DNA of 64,000 nt from JAFDWR01 sp038216655 (GTDB lineage: Bacteria > Armatimonadota > Fimbriimonadia > Fimbriimonadales > Fimbriimonadaceae). The first letter of the stretch is position 1. Each line of letters begins with the position of its first letter. Position numbers and translations under genes: made by a program. Where the stretch lies: positions 138,740 to 202,739 of the forward strand of contig JBBQPZ010000005.1 in the NCBI GenBank assembly GCA_038216655.1, written 5' to 3'. Positions 33,294 through 42,190 of the stretch are shown piece by piece. The notes below the pieces were generated by a model. It saw nothing but the letters and a program-made list of their open reading frames with translations. It was not told the origin of the DNA and searched no databases.

Positions 33294-35168
33294 CTAGTTC
33301 AAGCCCAGGCTTCGCCTGAATCCGGCGGCACCGTCGACGACGGGCAGGGTGATCTTGGTGGCGTCCAGATCGATGGTCAATTGGGTGCCCGCTTTCGGCC
33401 AAAGAGTGAAGTCTCGATCGCTTGATAAGATCATCAGCGCGACGCGCTTCCCGGCCGGGATGATCAGGTCGTCCGGTTCGAGATCGAAGGTCAGGGTCAC
33501 GAACTTGCCTGGCTCAAGGGGCACCCCCGGCTCCATCGAATGGTAGTCGCCACCCGCCTTCAGCGACTTCCAATTCTGCGGGTCGGCCCAGCCCCGCGTG
33601 ACGATGTTGGTGTTGCCGATCGGGCCGGCGGCCCAAGGAAGCTGAACCAGGTACACGGAGAGGTTTGCTGCGGGGGTGCTGGATGCGAGGCGGATCGTGA
33701 CGCGAGCCACGCCGGAAAGATGGAGGGGCGTTTTCAGTTCAGCCGTAGCGTAGATCAGCCGGTTCGGGGAACTAGCGGTGCTGGCCAGGGTCGGTGCGTT
33801 GATCGCCACGTCGTCGGTGAGCGTTTCCTTCCCCTGACCGGGCGACTTTGCGACCACGAGGTTGCCCATCGTGTTGCCGCCAAGGACGGGATAGAACGTG
33901 ACGGGCGCAGCGGCGGGATTCGGGTAGTCGGCATAGGGCGTAGGTTCGGTAACCCGTGGTCCCCCGGGGGCACGTTCGCGCATGATATACGCCTTCGGAC
34001 CGTCTTCTACTCCGTTCTTCACATCGTAGAGAAAACGCGTGAACCACTTGTTCATGAGTTCGAAGGGGGGTTCCCCGCCGTGGCCGCCTTGATGGAAATA
34101 TTGGATTAGCGGCACGCGGCCCTTGATCGCCTGGCTGATTCGGTAGGCATGCTCAGGGACGACATTCCAGTCGTTGAAGCCGTGGGCCATAAGTACGGCG
34201 CACTTGATGTTGCCGGCAAAGCGGAGCAGGTCACGGTCGGCCCAGAACGCGTTGTAGTCGCCGGTGCGCCGATCCTGGTTCTTGGCGAACTCGCCGTCGC
34301 GGTAGAGCGCATTGCTCGTTGCGCGACCTGCGGGATTCCCGCTGTTGACGAAGTCGTAAAGGGCGTCGACGTCTTCGCCGAGGTACCCGCCGGGGCTGCG
34401 GACCAGACCATTCGAGCGATAGTAGTGGTAGTAGCTGGTATTCGGAGAGACCGGGATAATCGCTTCCAGACCTTTAACCCCGGTCGTAGCCGCGGCAATG
34501 GGGATCGTTCCGTTGTACGAGGTCCCGGTCATCCCGACTTTGCCGGTGCACCAGGTCGCCTTGATTTCGACTTGGCCATCGAGGGTGGTGAACCCTTTTG
34601 CTCGGCCGTTTAGCCAGTCGATGACCGCTTTCGGGGCGAGCCGCTCGGGAGCTCCACCCACCGTCGGGCTACCTTCGGAGAGGCCGGTCCCCGGTGCTTC
34701 AGAGTGAACGACCGCGAAGCCACGGGGAACCCAGGTCGCGACGAAGTCGTTGGAGATGAACTTACGGGTAGGGTTGAATCCGATGTTCGGGTGAAAGGTC
34801 CGCGAGGGAGGATCGGCGCCAAGCTCTTGCTGGACGTTCCAATTGATGTCCCCCGCGCCCGTGCCCGCGAAATAAGGCGAGGATTCGTAGATCACGGGGA
34901 CGCGAAGGCCCTCGGTCGCAGTCTGCTTCTGACGGATCACGTCGACGTGGACGCGGTCGCGCTTGCCGTTGTGGTCGGAGTCGAATTCCGTTTCGACCCA
35001 GAGTTCCTCACGGATCCACTCGGATGAGGTCGAGAACTCGGGCACGACCTGCGCTTGGCCGCCGACAAACTTGGGAGCCGCCGACTGGAGCGCCCAAGCG
35101 GACGGGAGCAGGCTCAGAGCGATCAAGGAGCCGAAAAGGTAACGAGAGCGGAAGTTGACCCTAGACAC
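33294..35168 (-). CDS. Secreted CocE/NonD (X-Pro dipeptidyl-peptidase S15) hydrolase
   Basis: 624 residues with a signal peptide. The alpha/beta hydrolase domain opens with VHVDVIRQKQ and contains the nucleophile in KVGMTGTSYNGTIP, the Asp region near AHGFNDWNV and the His in FHQGGHGG. The C-terminal jelly roll (LAKLRLASSTPAANLSVYL-like: VTIRLASSTPAANLSVYLVQ) is the S15/CocE beta domain. Architecture and the YYHYYRSNG segment recall Xaa-Pro dipeptidyl-peptidases. It would cleave X-Pro dipeptides or esters outside the cytoplasm. The 227 bases upstream show no motif I recognise. Confidence 0.88.
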   Translation of the reverse strand: MSRVNFRSRYLFGSLIALSLLPSAWALQSAAPKFVGGQAQVVPEFSTSSEWIREELWVETEFDSDHNGKRDRVHVDVIRQKQTATEGLRVPVIYESSPYFAGTGAGDINWNVQQELGADPPSRTFHPNIGFNPTRKFISNDFVATWVPRGFAVVHSEAPGTGLSEGSPTVGGAPERLAPKAVIDWLNGRAKGFTTLDGQVEIKATWCTGKVGMTGTSYNGTIPIAAATTGVKGLEAIIPVSPNTSYYHYYRSNGLVRSPGGYLGEDVDALYDFVNSGNPAGRATSNALYRDGEFAKNQDRRTGDYNAFWADRDLLRFAGNIKCAVLMAHGFNDWNVVPEHAYRISQAIKGRVPLIQYFHQGGHGGEPPFELMNKWFTRFLYDVKNGVEDGPKAYIMRERAPGGPRVTEPTPYADYPNPAAAPVTFYPVLGGNTMGNLVVAKSPGQGKETLTDDVAINAPTLASTASSPNRLIYATAELKTPLHLSGVARVTIRLASSTPAANLSVYLVQLPWAAGPIGNTNIVTRGWADPQNWKSLKAGGDYHSMEPGVPLEPGKFVTLTFDLEPDDLIIPAGKRVALMILSSDRDFTLWPKAGTQLTIDLDATKITLPVVDGAAGFRRSLGLN

Positions 35169-35395
35169 GGTGGACTAATTATGCCCAATCGCCTCATGGC
35201 TGGTCACTTATCGCCTCTTCCTGCCCTGCTCAAAGGGCTGGAACCTTGCACCTCTGATGCAGTCCTAGAGGGTGGAAGCCCCGTGATGATACGCCACCTC
35301 TCAGACGGTGTAACGGATCATCGCGAAATCATGTCGCTTCCGAGGCTCCATTCCATAGCCCCGGAGAAGATCCCTTGGACTAAATCCGGAGAAAA

Positions 35396-37033
35396 ATGCA
35401 ACTCACTTACCAAATCCGACTCTTGCTAGCCGCGGCGATCGGCCTCACGATCCCAAGCTTTGCCCAACAAACGGTGACCGCTGATCCCTACATGGCCGTG
35501 CTAAGAACTGACCTCAAGGCCGTCACGGTTGGTAAGGTAACGACCCTCGATTTCCTTGTGATGCAATCGACGTCAATGGCCCCAATCTCTGGGCTTGGAA
35601 TTACGGCAACGCTCTCGATGCCGACGATGGTCGGTATGACTCTGGAATCCCCGAAGGTGGCCCCGGGGGCCGGGGCTGGCCACTACAGTGTCAAGGTCAC
35701 CTTCCCCCAGTCTGGAGACTATCGATTGGACTTGAACATCAAGTCAGCCGCCCCCAAACCGGCGATCTTGTCTTTCAAGATCACCGTTGGTGGCAAGGGT
35801 GGGGCGGGCGACATGAAAGGCATGGCGGGGATGGAAGCCAAGCCTCCGATGCCCGATATGAAAGACAAGCCTGGTATGGCCGCTATGTCGGGGATGCAGA
35901 TGAAGGCATTTTATGGTGGCTGGTCGGCAAACCGCGAGGGCTCTGGCACTTCTTGGCAGCCTGACTCTTCCCCGATGTTCATGAAGATGCTCCCGAAGAT
36001 AGGGGACTTCGAAGTGGCGGCCATGGGGACAATCCAGGCTGGCTACGTCGATGCGGGTGGAAAGCGCGGCGACAAGGGGCTGTTCAGCGATTCGATGGTA
36101 ATGATCATGGCCCGCAAAGAGTTGGGCGGTGGAACCTTTGGCTTGCACTTCATGTCGTCGCTAGACCCCATCCTCAATGGCAAGCGGGGCGTCCCGAACC
36201 TATTTCAGAATTCGTTCGATGTCAACGGCGTCCCGGTCGGAGATCGGAAAGACCCGCATAACACCTTCGCGGAAGTCGCGGCCAGCTATAGCCGCCCCCT
36301 TTCCAAGAACTGGTCGGGATTCCTCTACGGTGGCCCCGTCGGCGAGCCAGCCTTGGGCAACGTTATGTACTACCACCGCCCGAGCGGCATGGAGGTACCT
36401 GAAGCGCCGATCAGCCACGACTGGTTCGATGGAACGCATATCAGCTTCGGCGTCGCCACCGTGGGGCTGGTCTATCAGGACAAGTGGAAGCTCGAGGGAT
36501 CGACATTCAACGGCCACGACCCGGTGAACGTCTACGGCATTGGTCCCGTGGCTTTGAACTCGGCTTCCGGTCGCCTTAGCTATAACCCGACGCCTGACTG
36601 GTCGTTTAGCACCTCGTACGGATACATAAACTCGGACGTGAACGAACACCGCCTAACCGTGAGCGCGGCTTACAGCCGCACTCTCAGCCACGGCGACAAG
36701 TTTGCCGCAACCGCCTACTTCGGTCAGAACATCGTTCAAGGCTCCCCGAGGTCGAATGCCTGGGTGGTCGAAGCGACCTACTTTCACGTCAGAGACGCAT
36801 TCTTCACTCGATTTGAACGCGTCGACAAGGACGGACTCGTCAATGTCCCACCCGGAACCTATACGATTAACAAGCTAGTCTTCGGAGATGTCCACAACTT
36901 CTTGACAAAAGATCAACTCGTGTATGGGCTGGGAGCCTACGCTGGCGTTTACAGCTTCCCGAGTTCTCTCAACGCCTCCTACGGAAGCAGTCCGCTAACG
37001 TTTGGCGTGTTCTTGCGGATCCGTCCCAGCTAA
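35396..37033 (+). CDS. FixH/YtkA-like domain, Met-rich linker and outer-membrane beta-barrel fused in one protein
   Basis: 545 residues. Signal peptide MQLTYQIRLLLAAAIGLTIP; residues 30-131 resemble the immunoglobulin-like FixH/YtkA fold (LRTDLKAVTVGKVTTLDFLV, HYSVKVTFPQSGDYRLDLNI); residues 140-169 hold nine Met in 30 positions in MxxM spacing (DMKGMAGM, PMPDM, MAAMSGMQM). From about 190 on, alternating hydrophobic/Tyr/Gly strands (SFGVATVGLVYQDKWKLEGS, WVVEATYFHVRDAFF) and a terminal FGVFLRIRPS look like a porin-like barrel, ending without Phe. Met-rich segments of this sort bind Cu(I) or Ag(I) in copper proteins, so a role in copper handling at the outer membrane is plausible but inferred. 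Confidence 0.75.
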   Translation: MQLTYQIRLLLAAAIGLTIPSFAQQTVTADPYMAVLRTDLKAVTVGKVTTLDFLVMQSTSMAPISGLGITATLSMPTMVGMTLESPKVAPGAGAGHYSVKVTFPQSGDYRLDLNIKSAAPKPAILSFKITVGGKGGAGDMKGMAGMEAKPPMPDMKDKPGMAAMSGMQMKAFYGGWSANREGSGTSWQPDSSPMFMKMLPKIGDFEVAAMGTIQAGYVDAGGKRGDKGLFSDSMVMIMARKELGGGTFGLHFMSSLDPILNGKRGVPNLFQNSFDVNGVPVGDRKDPHNTFAEVAASYSRPLSKNWSGFLYGGPVGEPALGNVMYYHRPSGMEVPEAPISHDWFDGTHISFGVATVGLVYQDKWKLEGSTFNGHDPVNVYGIGPVALNSASGRLSYNPTPDWSFSTSYGYINSDVNEHRLTVSAAYSRTLSHGDKFAATAYFGQNIVQGSPRSNAWVVEATYFHVRDAFFTRFERVDKDGLVNVPPGTYTINKLVFGDVHNFLTKDQLVYGLGAYAGVYSFPSSLNASYGSSPLTFGVFLRIRPS

Positions 37034-37215
37034 GACTAAGCATACGGGCTGAATCGCGCATTTCTAAGCTTTTCCGGACGGGTAAGTGAGGAGTACGGCT
37101 GCCGTCACGGGAATCAATGACGCGAAAATTGCCACGGTACGGTTGGTAGTCCGCCCCACAGAATGGAACGGTGGCGTAATGGGTTTCAATTGCTCGCGCC
37201 CCATAGGAGTTTGCG

Positions 37216-38295
37216 GTGCTTAAAATCGGTAACGGTCTAAGTCGGGTCGCGTTGATTTCAGTTGGACTGGTAGCCCTTGCGGGATGTGGAGGCGGTGGCG
37301 CAATTGGCGGCACTGGCGGCAACGCTTCCGTGGGTTTCTACGTTGGCGATGCTTTCGGAGACGACTACTCCCAGGTCTGGACCACGCTCTACCACGTCGA
37401 TGCGTCGGTCAATGGTTCCTCATGGAAGCCGGTGTTCGACAATCCAACCGGGATGCAAGTGAACTTGTCCGCTCTCTCAGGCACCGTTCAGTTCATGGGA
37501 GCCATGAACATGTCGGCAGGCAACTACACCCAAGTCCGGATCACGATGGCCGACCACATGAAGCTCGTGGCAACGAATGGGACCGTCACAAGTCCGCCGG
37601 TAGCAGCACCAGGGGGGAACGCCGCGGGAGGCAAATACATGTTTGCCGTCGCCATGCCAGTGAATTTGGGATCCGGACAAATGGCGAACATGGCGCTTGA
37701 TTTCAAGCTGGCGAACTTTCAGATGCTGGGTGGCGTGCTCCAGATGTCGGTTCAGCAAATGGACCCGGGGCGATTTGGTGGGATGCAGCATCTAGGTTGG
37801 CTGCACGGAACGGTCTCCAGCCTGAATCCAGGAGTCGGCTTCCTATTGAGAATGGGAATGATGCATCCCCTCTCGGTTCAGATGTCGGCATCGACTCTTG
37901 TGACCAGCGAATCGACGGGCCAAGCTGTGACCCTCGCCGACGGCCAATCCGTGGACATACAGGGAACAGTGGACCCATCAACGCGGGTGATTACTGCGAG
38001 TTCGATCCAAGTTCACAGCGCAGGTTCTGGTTCGACGTACGCGAATCTTGAGGGTCCGGTCGCCTCCGTGAATTTTGTCGGGGGCTCCTTTACGATGAGT
38101 CCGTCATGGGCGATGAACTTCACGCCCAACGGATCAACGGTTACCATTCAGACGAACGCCAATACGGTCTTCACCAAGCAAATGATGGGTGCCGGGTCCC
38201 TTTCCGATGTAACGACAAGCGGAACAGTTATGGTGACCGGCGCCTATGATTCGGGCACGGGAATCATAACGGCGAATCGAGTCAGGATATTCTAA
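37216..38295 (+). CDS. Lipoprotein with DUF4382-like and DUF5666-like domains
   Basis: 359 residues from a GTG at 37216, with AGGAG six bases upstream. A lipobox (LVALAGC) is followed by glycines. Residues about 35-195 fit DUF4382 (VGFYVGDAFGDDYSQVWTTLYHVDASV) and the remainder resembles DUF5666 (LHGTVSSLNPGVGFLL, ITANRVRIF). It is also rich in Met, like the preceding protein, and on the same strand 182 bases on, so the two may work together. Function unknown. Confidence 0.75.
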   Translation: MLKIGNGLSRVALISVGLVALAGCGGGGAIGGTGGNASVGFYVGDAFGDDYSQVWTTLYHVDASVNGSSWKPVFDNPTGMQVNLSALSGTVQFMGAMNMSAGNYTQVRITMADHMKLVATNGTVTSPPVAAPGGNAAGGKYMFAVAMPVNLGSGQMANMALDFKLANFQMLGGVLQMSVQQMDPGRFGGMQHLGWLHGTVSSLNPGVGFLLRMGMMHPLSVQMSASTLVTSESTGQAVTLADGQSVDIQGTVDPSTRVITASSIQVHSAGSGSTYANLEGPVASVNFVGGSFTMSPSWAMNFTPNGSTVTIQTNANTVFTKQMMGAGSLSDVTTSGTVMVTGAYDSGTGIITANRVRIF

Positions 38296-38376
38296 CCTCG
38301 CCCACCTTGCTGCGACCCGGCTTCCGTCTAGCCGCAACAAGGTTCTTTGGAAATCTGGGTGGGCCGGATACGGGGG

Positions 38377-40113
38377 CTACCTCGATTCCGAGGAAGCCAA
38401 CTTCATCTGGATCGCGCGGACGTTGATCGGCTGCCAACCTGCCGGGACGGCACGGAGCAGGACGGTGTTCTTGCCCGCGATGACGGGATAGACTCCCAGG
38501 TCGACGGCCCGGTAGGAGTCGTACGATCCGGTGTTTGGGGAAGTGAATCGGCTCGTCTTGCCGCCGAGGGTTACGGTGAATGCGCTGGCACCCTGGCCGG
38601 CAATCTCGGTGCTTAGGCTAACCTGGCCCGCTTGCGCCGCGGTGAATGTCCACTCCGCGTAGTCGCGGGGGTTGGTCCAGAAGCCGAGATTTGGCTCACC
38701 GCCGCGTTGTTCGGACTGGAGCTCGCCGTGAAGGATCGCTTCGTCCGGCTTCAGATCGAGCGAGTTTCCGAGCTTGAGGGCGAGGTCAGGCTGTTCGATA
38801 TCGAGGCCGCCCTTGACCATCAGTTTGATTGTGGTAGAGACCTTGTCCGGCGCTTCGGTTGGGAGGGCGATCTCGACCCCTTCTGGCGTGGTCGTGCAGG
38901 CGAGCTTCTGCCCGCTGACGAGGAGCGAGGCGGAGCCGATTTTGCTGCGCAAACCGGGGACGAGGAGTTTGCCGTTGGTCGGCCAGTCGAACACGTGGAG
39001 ATAAAGGGTCGCGCCGTCCTTGCCTAGAACCTTGGTGCAGCGGCCCCAGGCGAGTTTCTTAAAGGGGCTCGCCGTCGTGGCGTAGATGGATGAGCTGTTC
39101 TGCTTCATCCATGCGCCGACGGCAGCGAGGCGCTCGACGATAGGTTGCGGGAACTCGCCCAGGGAGGTAGGGCCGACGTTGAGGAGGAAGTTGCCGCCCT
39201 TGCTGGCGACGTCGACGAGGGTGTGGATCAGGGTCTCGCTCGACTTCCAGTTGTGGTCGGTGCTCTTGTAGCCCCAAGTGTCGTTCATGGTCATGCAGGT
39301 CTCCCAGTCGCGACCGGGGTATCCGGTGGCGGGGACGAACTGCTCGGGCGTTTCGGTATCGCCCTTGTAGTGGCCGAGACGATTGTTGTGGATGATCCCT
39401 GGCTGGAGCTTTAGGACGGGGAGCAGCATGTCCGCCTGCTCCTTGCTGATGCCGATTGGCGTGTCCCACCAGAGGACCGAGACCTTGCCGTACTTGGTGA
39501 GAATCTCCTTCACCTGCGGCACGGCGATCTTCTGGATGTACTCGGTCATGTCCCGGTCTTGCTTCGGATCCCAGTGACCGCCCGCCGCGGAGCCGCCGTT
39601 GTTCCAGTCCTGAGCTTGGCTGTAGTAGAACCCGAGCCGGATGCCGTTCTTCTGGCACGCCTTGGCGAGTTCGGCGAGGGGGTCGCGGGCGAAGGGGGTC
39701 GCCTTGACGATGTTCCAGTCTGAGGCTTTGGTGTCGAACATCGCGAAGCCGTCGTGATGCTTGGCGGTGATGACGATGTACTTCATCCCCGCGTTCTTGG
39801 CGATCTCAACCCACTTCTCGGCGTTGTACTTGACCGGGTTGAACTCCTTTGCGTAGGCGCGATACCGATCTACCGGGATCTTGCCGGTGTTCATGATCCA
39901 CTCACCGATGCCGCCGATCTCCTTGCCGTCGTAGACGCCGGCGGGGACGGAGTAGACGCCCCAGTGGATGAACATGCCGAAGCGGGCCTCGCGGAACCAC
40001 TTCATCCGAATGTCGCGCTGGGCGACGGTCTCGTTGGCGTACGGGTCCGGGCTGGTCGGTGGGGTCTGGGAGGTCAGGACAGAGAAAAGGGCCATGGCGG
40101 CGAGCACACTCAT
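38377..40113 (-). CDS. Secreted GH29 alpha-L-fucosidase
   Basis: 578 residues with a short signal peptide. WFREARFGMFIHWGVYSVPAG is the GH29 opening, KYIVITAKHHDGFAMFDTK carries the substrate-binding His pair, and SVLWWDTPIG holds the nucleophile Asp. A C-terminal sandwich (EWTFTAAQAGQVSLSTEIAG, YPVIAGKNTVLLRAVP) is a probable carbohydrate-binding module. It releases terminal fucose. The stop of the next minus-strand gene upstream lies 18 bases away (40132), so the two are probably co-transcribed. Confidence 0.93.
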   Translation of the reverse strand: MSVLAAMALFSVLTSQTPPTSPDPYANETVAQRDIRMKWFREARFGMFIHWGVYSVPAGVYDGKEIGGIGEWIMNTGKIPVDRYRAYAKEFNPVKYNAEKWVEIAKNAGMKYIVITAKHHDGFAMFDTKASDWNIVKATPFARDPLAELAKACQKNGIRLGFYYSQAQDWNNGGSAAGGHWDPKQDRDMTEYIQKIAVPQVKEILTKYGKVSVLWWDTPIGISKEQADMLLPVLKLQPGIIHNNRLGHYKGDTETPEQFVPATGYPGRDWETCMTMNDTWGYKSTDHNWKSSETLIHTLVDVASKGGNFLLNVGPTSLGEFPQPIVERLAAVGAWMKQNSSSIYATTASPFKKLAWGRCTKVLGKDGATLYLHVFDWPTNGKLLVPGLRSKIGSASLLVSGQKLACTTTPEGVEIALPTEAPDKVSTTIKLMVKGGLDIEQPDLALKLGNSLDLKPDEAILHGELQSEQRGGEPNLGFWTNPRDYAEWTFTAAQAGQVSLSTEIAGQGASAFTVTLGGKTSRFTSPNTGSYDSYRAVDLGVYPVIAGKNTVLLRAVPAGWQPINVRAIQMKLASSESR

Positions 40114-40131
40114 GGCGTTACGCTACCCGGA

Positions 40132-41778
40132 TTAGTGGACGGGATTTGTCTTCTGCGCCACTGCGATGGGGACGTAGCCGATCTCCATTCCCTTCGGGGG
40201 CTTCACCACCAGAGCCGGATCTAATGCCGCCAACTTACCGATCCCGGGTGCGGGCAGGTATTGCTTTTCCAGCGTCCATTGAGCCTGGATCTTCTCCGCG
40301 ACGGCTTGGAGTCGTTGCTTCTCGACGGCGCTCAGGTCAGCATCTTGCAAGGACGGCTGATCGATGAAGCGGTACCAGTAGTAGGTCACGATGCTGCCGT
40401 CGGAGAGCTTGGCTTCGAAGGGTCCTGCCTTCGGACCTGGCCGGTGCCACGGGTTTTCTCCGCTTGATGGTGAGGTATAGGATCGGTCCGAGGTTGCCGC
40501 AGGGAAGACCACGGATTTGAGCCCGGTCTCGTCGGGCACCTGGCGGGCATCGACAGGCACCAGTTCCTTTCCTTCCTGCCGGAAGTATTCCGGGAAGGAT
40601 CCACGCCGCAAGCCGCCATCCCAGGACTCGAGTCCGGCCGAGCCCCATTTGAGTCCGAACGTTGAGACGCCAAGAGCGCTTGTCTCCACCGAACTGGAGA
40701 AGCTTCGGATGGGAAGGTGATCGGGTCCTTGGCGTAGAGAAATCGGGCTGGCTTTTACCGGGGGCACGGTGCCTGCCTTCTCATCAAAGCGACCGGAGGC
40801 GGGAGCGCCGCCGGCCATCCAAGCTTCAACCTGGCGGTAGAGGGCGTTCTTGGAGTAGTGGGTCAGGTTGTGGATGAGGATGGTCCGGCCGTCTTTGTCG
40901 ACGGGGAATTGCAGCCGTGGGATGCGGGTGTACGTGGTGCCGGCAGAGTCCTTAGCGGTAAAGCGGGGAACGGTGTTGACCTCAATCGCTCCGCCGGTGA
41001 CGAGCCCGGGGCGGGCGTCGAGACCTCGGGAGATCGCGGGAGGATGCTGGCGCGAGATGCGGCTCCAGGTCGCCGGGGTGTAGAAGGCGACCGGACCTTT
41101 GACGTTCCTGGTGTTGAGGAAGAGCGTCCAGCACTGGTTTCCGGTCGGAATCGGGAGTCCAGCGGTGGTGGCCTTTTGCTCGGTGAGGGGGAGGGCCATC
41201 CAGGCGTAGCCCAGAAGATCGCCGTTGGTGCCCGCTCGGAAGGTGAATCCATCGGGCGGGACGAGAATTCGAGAGCTGAGTTGAGCGATTCCCATCTGGT
41301 CGGCCCGGAGCGATTGGCTCGTCCCAAAGCCCCAGCCCGGCGAGGATATCTCGTGGTTGTAGCCGTTGGCGGTGCCGTTCATGCGGAACTTGGCGGTGGT
41401 AGCGCCGAAGTGGGTGCTCGCCCAGAATCCGAGGCCGCCTTCGATGGTCTGGAAGACATCCCGGTAGGAGGGACCGCGCTCGGGCCAACTATCCCGTGCG
41501 AGGGTGCCCTTGGGGAGGAGAGGAACGTTGATCGAACGGTTCTCGGGCACGATCCAGATGGAGGCGAGACCGATTTGAAAGTCGCGTAGCGGCTTTTCGG
41601 TCAGGGGCCAGGCGGTCGCGTAGAGGCTCACGCCATACCCGAACTCGTCGGGAGGGCTTGGCACTCCCATGCTGATGTAGCCTTCTAAGCCTTGGGATAC
41701 AAGTTGAGGCTTTGATTGGACCTTTGGTTCGACGCGGGGAACCGTGAGGGCAAGGCAGGCAAGCGCAAGTTCGTACAT
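40132..41778 (-). CDS. Large protein of unknown function, possibly secreted
   Basis: 548 residues, not recognised. A short hydrophobic N-terminus (MYELALACLALTVP) may be a signal peptide. The body is beta-rich with Trp/Tyr/Gly/Pro (ISMGVPSPPDEFGYGVSLYA, AWPLTEKPLRDFQIG) and no transmembrane helices. It lies directly upstream of the fucosidase gene and may share its transcript, so a role in polysaccharide use is possible, but nothing in the sequence proves it. Confidence 0.6.
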   Translation of the reverse strand: MYELALACLALTVPRVEPKVQSKPQLVSQGLEGYISMGVPSPPDEFGYGVSLYATAWPLTEKPLRDFQIGLASIWIVPENRSINVPLLPKGTLARDSWPERGPSYRDVFQTIEGGLGFWASTHFGATTAKFRMNGTANGYNHEISSPGWGFGTSQSLRADQMGIAQLSSRILVPPDGFTFRAGTNGDLLGYAWMALPLTEQKATTAGLPIPTGNQCWTLFLNTRNVKGPVAFYTPATWSRISRQHPPAISRGLDARPGLVTGGAIEVNTVPRFTAKDSAGTTYTRIPRLQFPVDKDGRTILIHNLTHYSKNALYRQVEAWMAGGAPASGRFDEKAGTVPPVKASPISLRQGPDHLPIRSFSSSVETSALGVSTFGLKWGSAGLESWDGGLRRGSFPEYFRQEGKELVPVDARQVPDETGLKSVVFPAATSDRSYTSPSSGENPWHRPGPKAGPFEAKLSDGSIVTYYWYRFIDQPSLQDADLSAVEKQRLQAVAEKIQAQWTLEKQYLPAPGIGKLAALDPALVVKPPKGMEIGYVPIAVAQKTNPVH

Positions 41779-41896
41779 CCAATCCTTCTCCCATGCCCGA
41801 GGGCTGGCTACATGGTAGGCGAAATTCGCACATCGAGATCGGGTCTTGCTTGCTCCGCGTCACAGAGCGCCGAACCATCTGCTAGAATCGCCGTTC

Positions 41897-42190
41897 ATGA
41901 TCGTGCTAACTGCCTACGTCGTCCTGCAACCCGATAAGGTTGAACCGGCTCTTAAGGCTTGTCAAACCGTGAAGAGGCATTCGCTTACGGAGGACGGCTG
42001 CGAGCGGTATGACTTCTTCCAGAGCCTGGACGACCCGACTCGGATCGTGTTCGTCGAGGAGTGGTCCTCGAAGCCCCATCTCGACACCCATTTTCAGCAA
42101 GCGGCATTCCAGGCGTTCTTCGCCGAATTGGGCGGCTACATTCAGGGACCGCCTGAGATTCGAATCTTCGAATCCTCCCGCCTTACCTAG
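41897..42190 (+). CDS. Antibiotic biosynthesis monooxygenase (ABM) domain protein, YgiN-like
   Basis: 97 residues from the ATG at 41897; upstream starts are excluded because homologous proteins begin at the first beta strand (MIVLTAYVVLQPDKVE). The ferredoxin-like dimeric alpha-beta barrel pattern CQTVKRHSLTEDGCERYDFFQ, then RIVFVEEWSSKPHLDTH and HFQQAAFQAFF, matches YgiN/putative quinol monooxygenases. No cofactor is required in that family. The 3' end overlaps the convergent hydrolase gene by 4 bases. Confidence 0.88.
   Translation: MIVLTAYVVLQPDKVEPALKACQTVKRHSLTEDGCERYDFFQSLDDPTRIVFVEEWSSKPHLDTHFQQAAFQAFFAELGGYIQGPPEIRIFESSRLT

Noticed and set aside
35169..35395. A riboswitch upstream of the Met-rich barrel gene
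   Set aside because: The region has scattered short pairings but no recognisable riboswitch core sequence.
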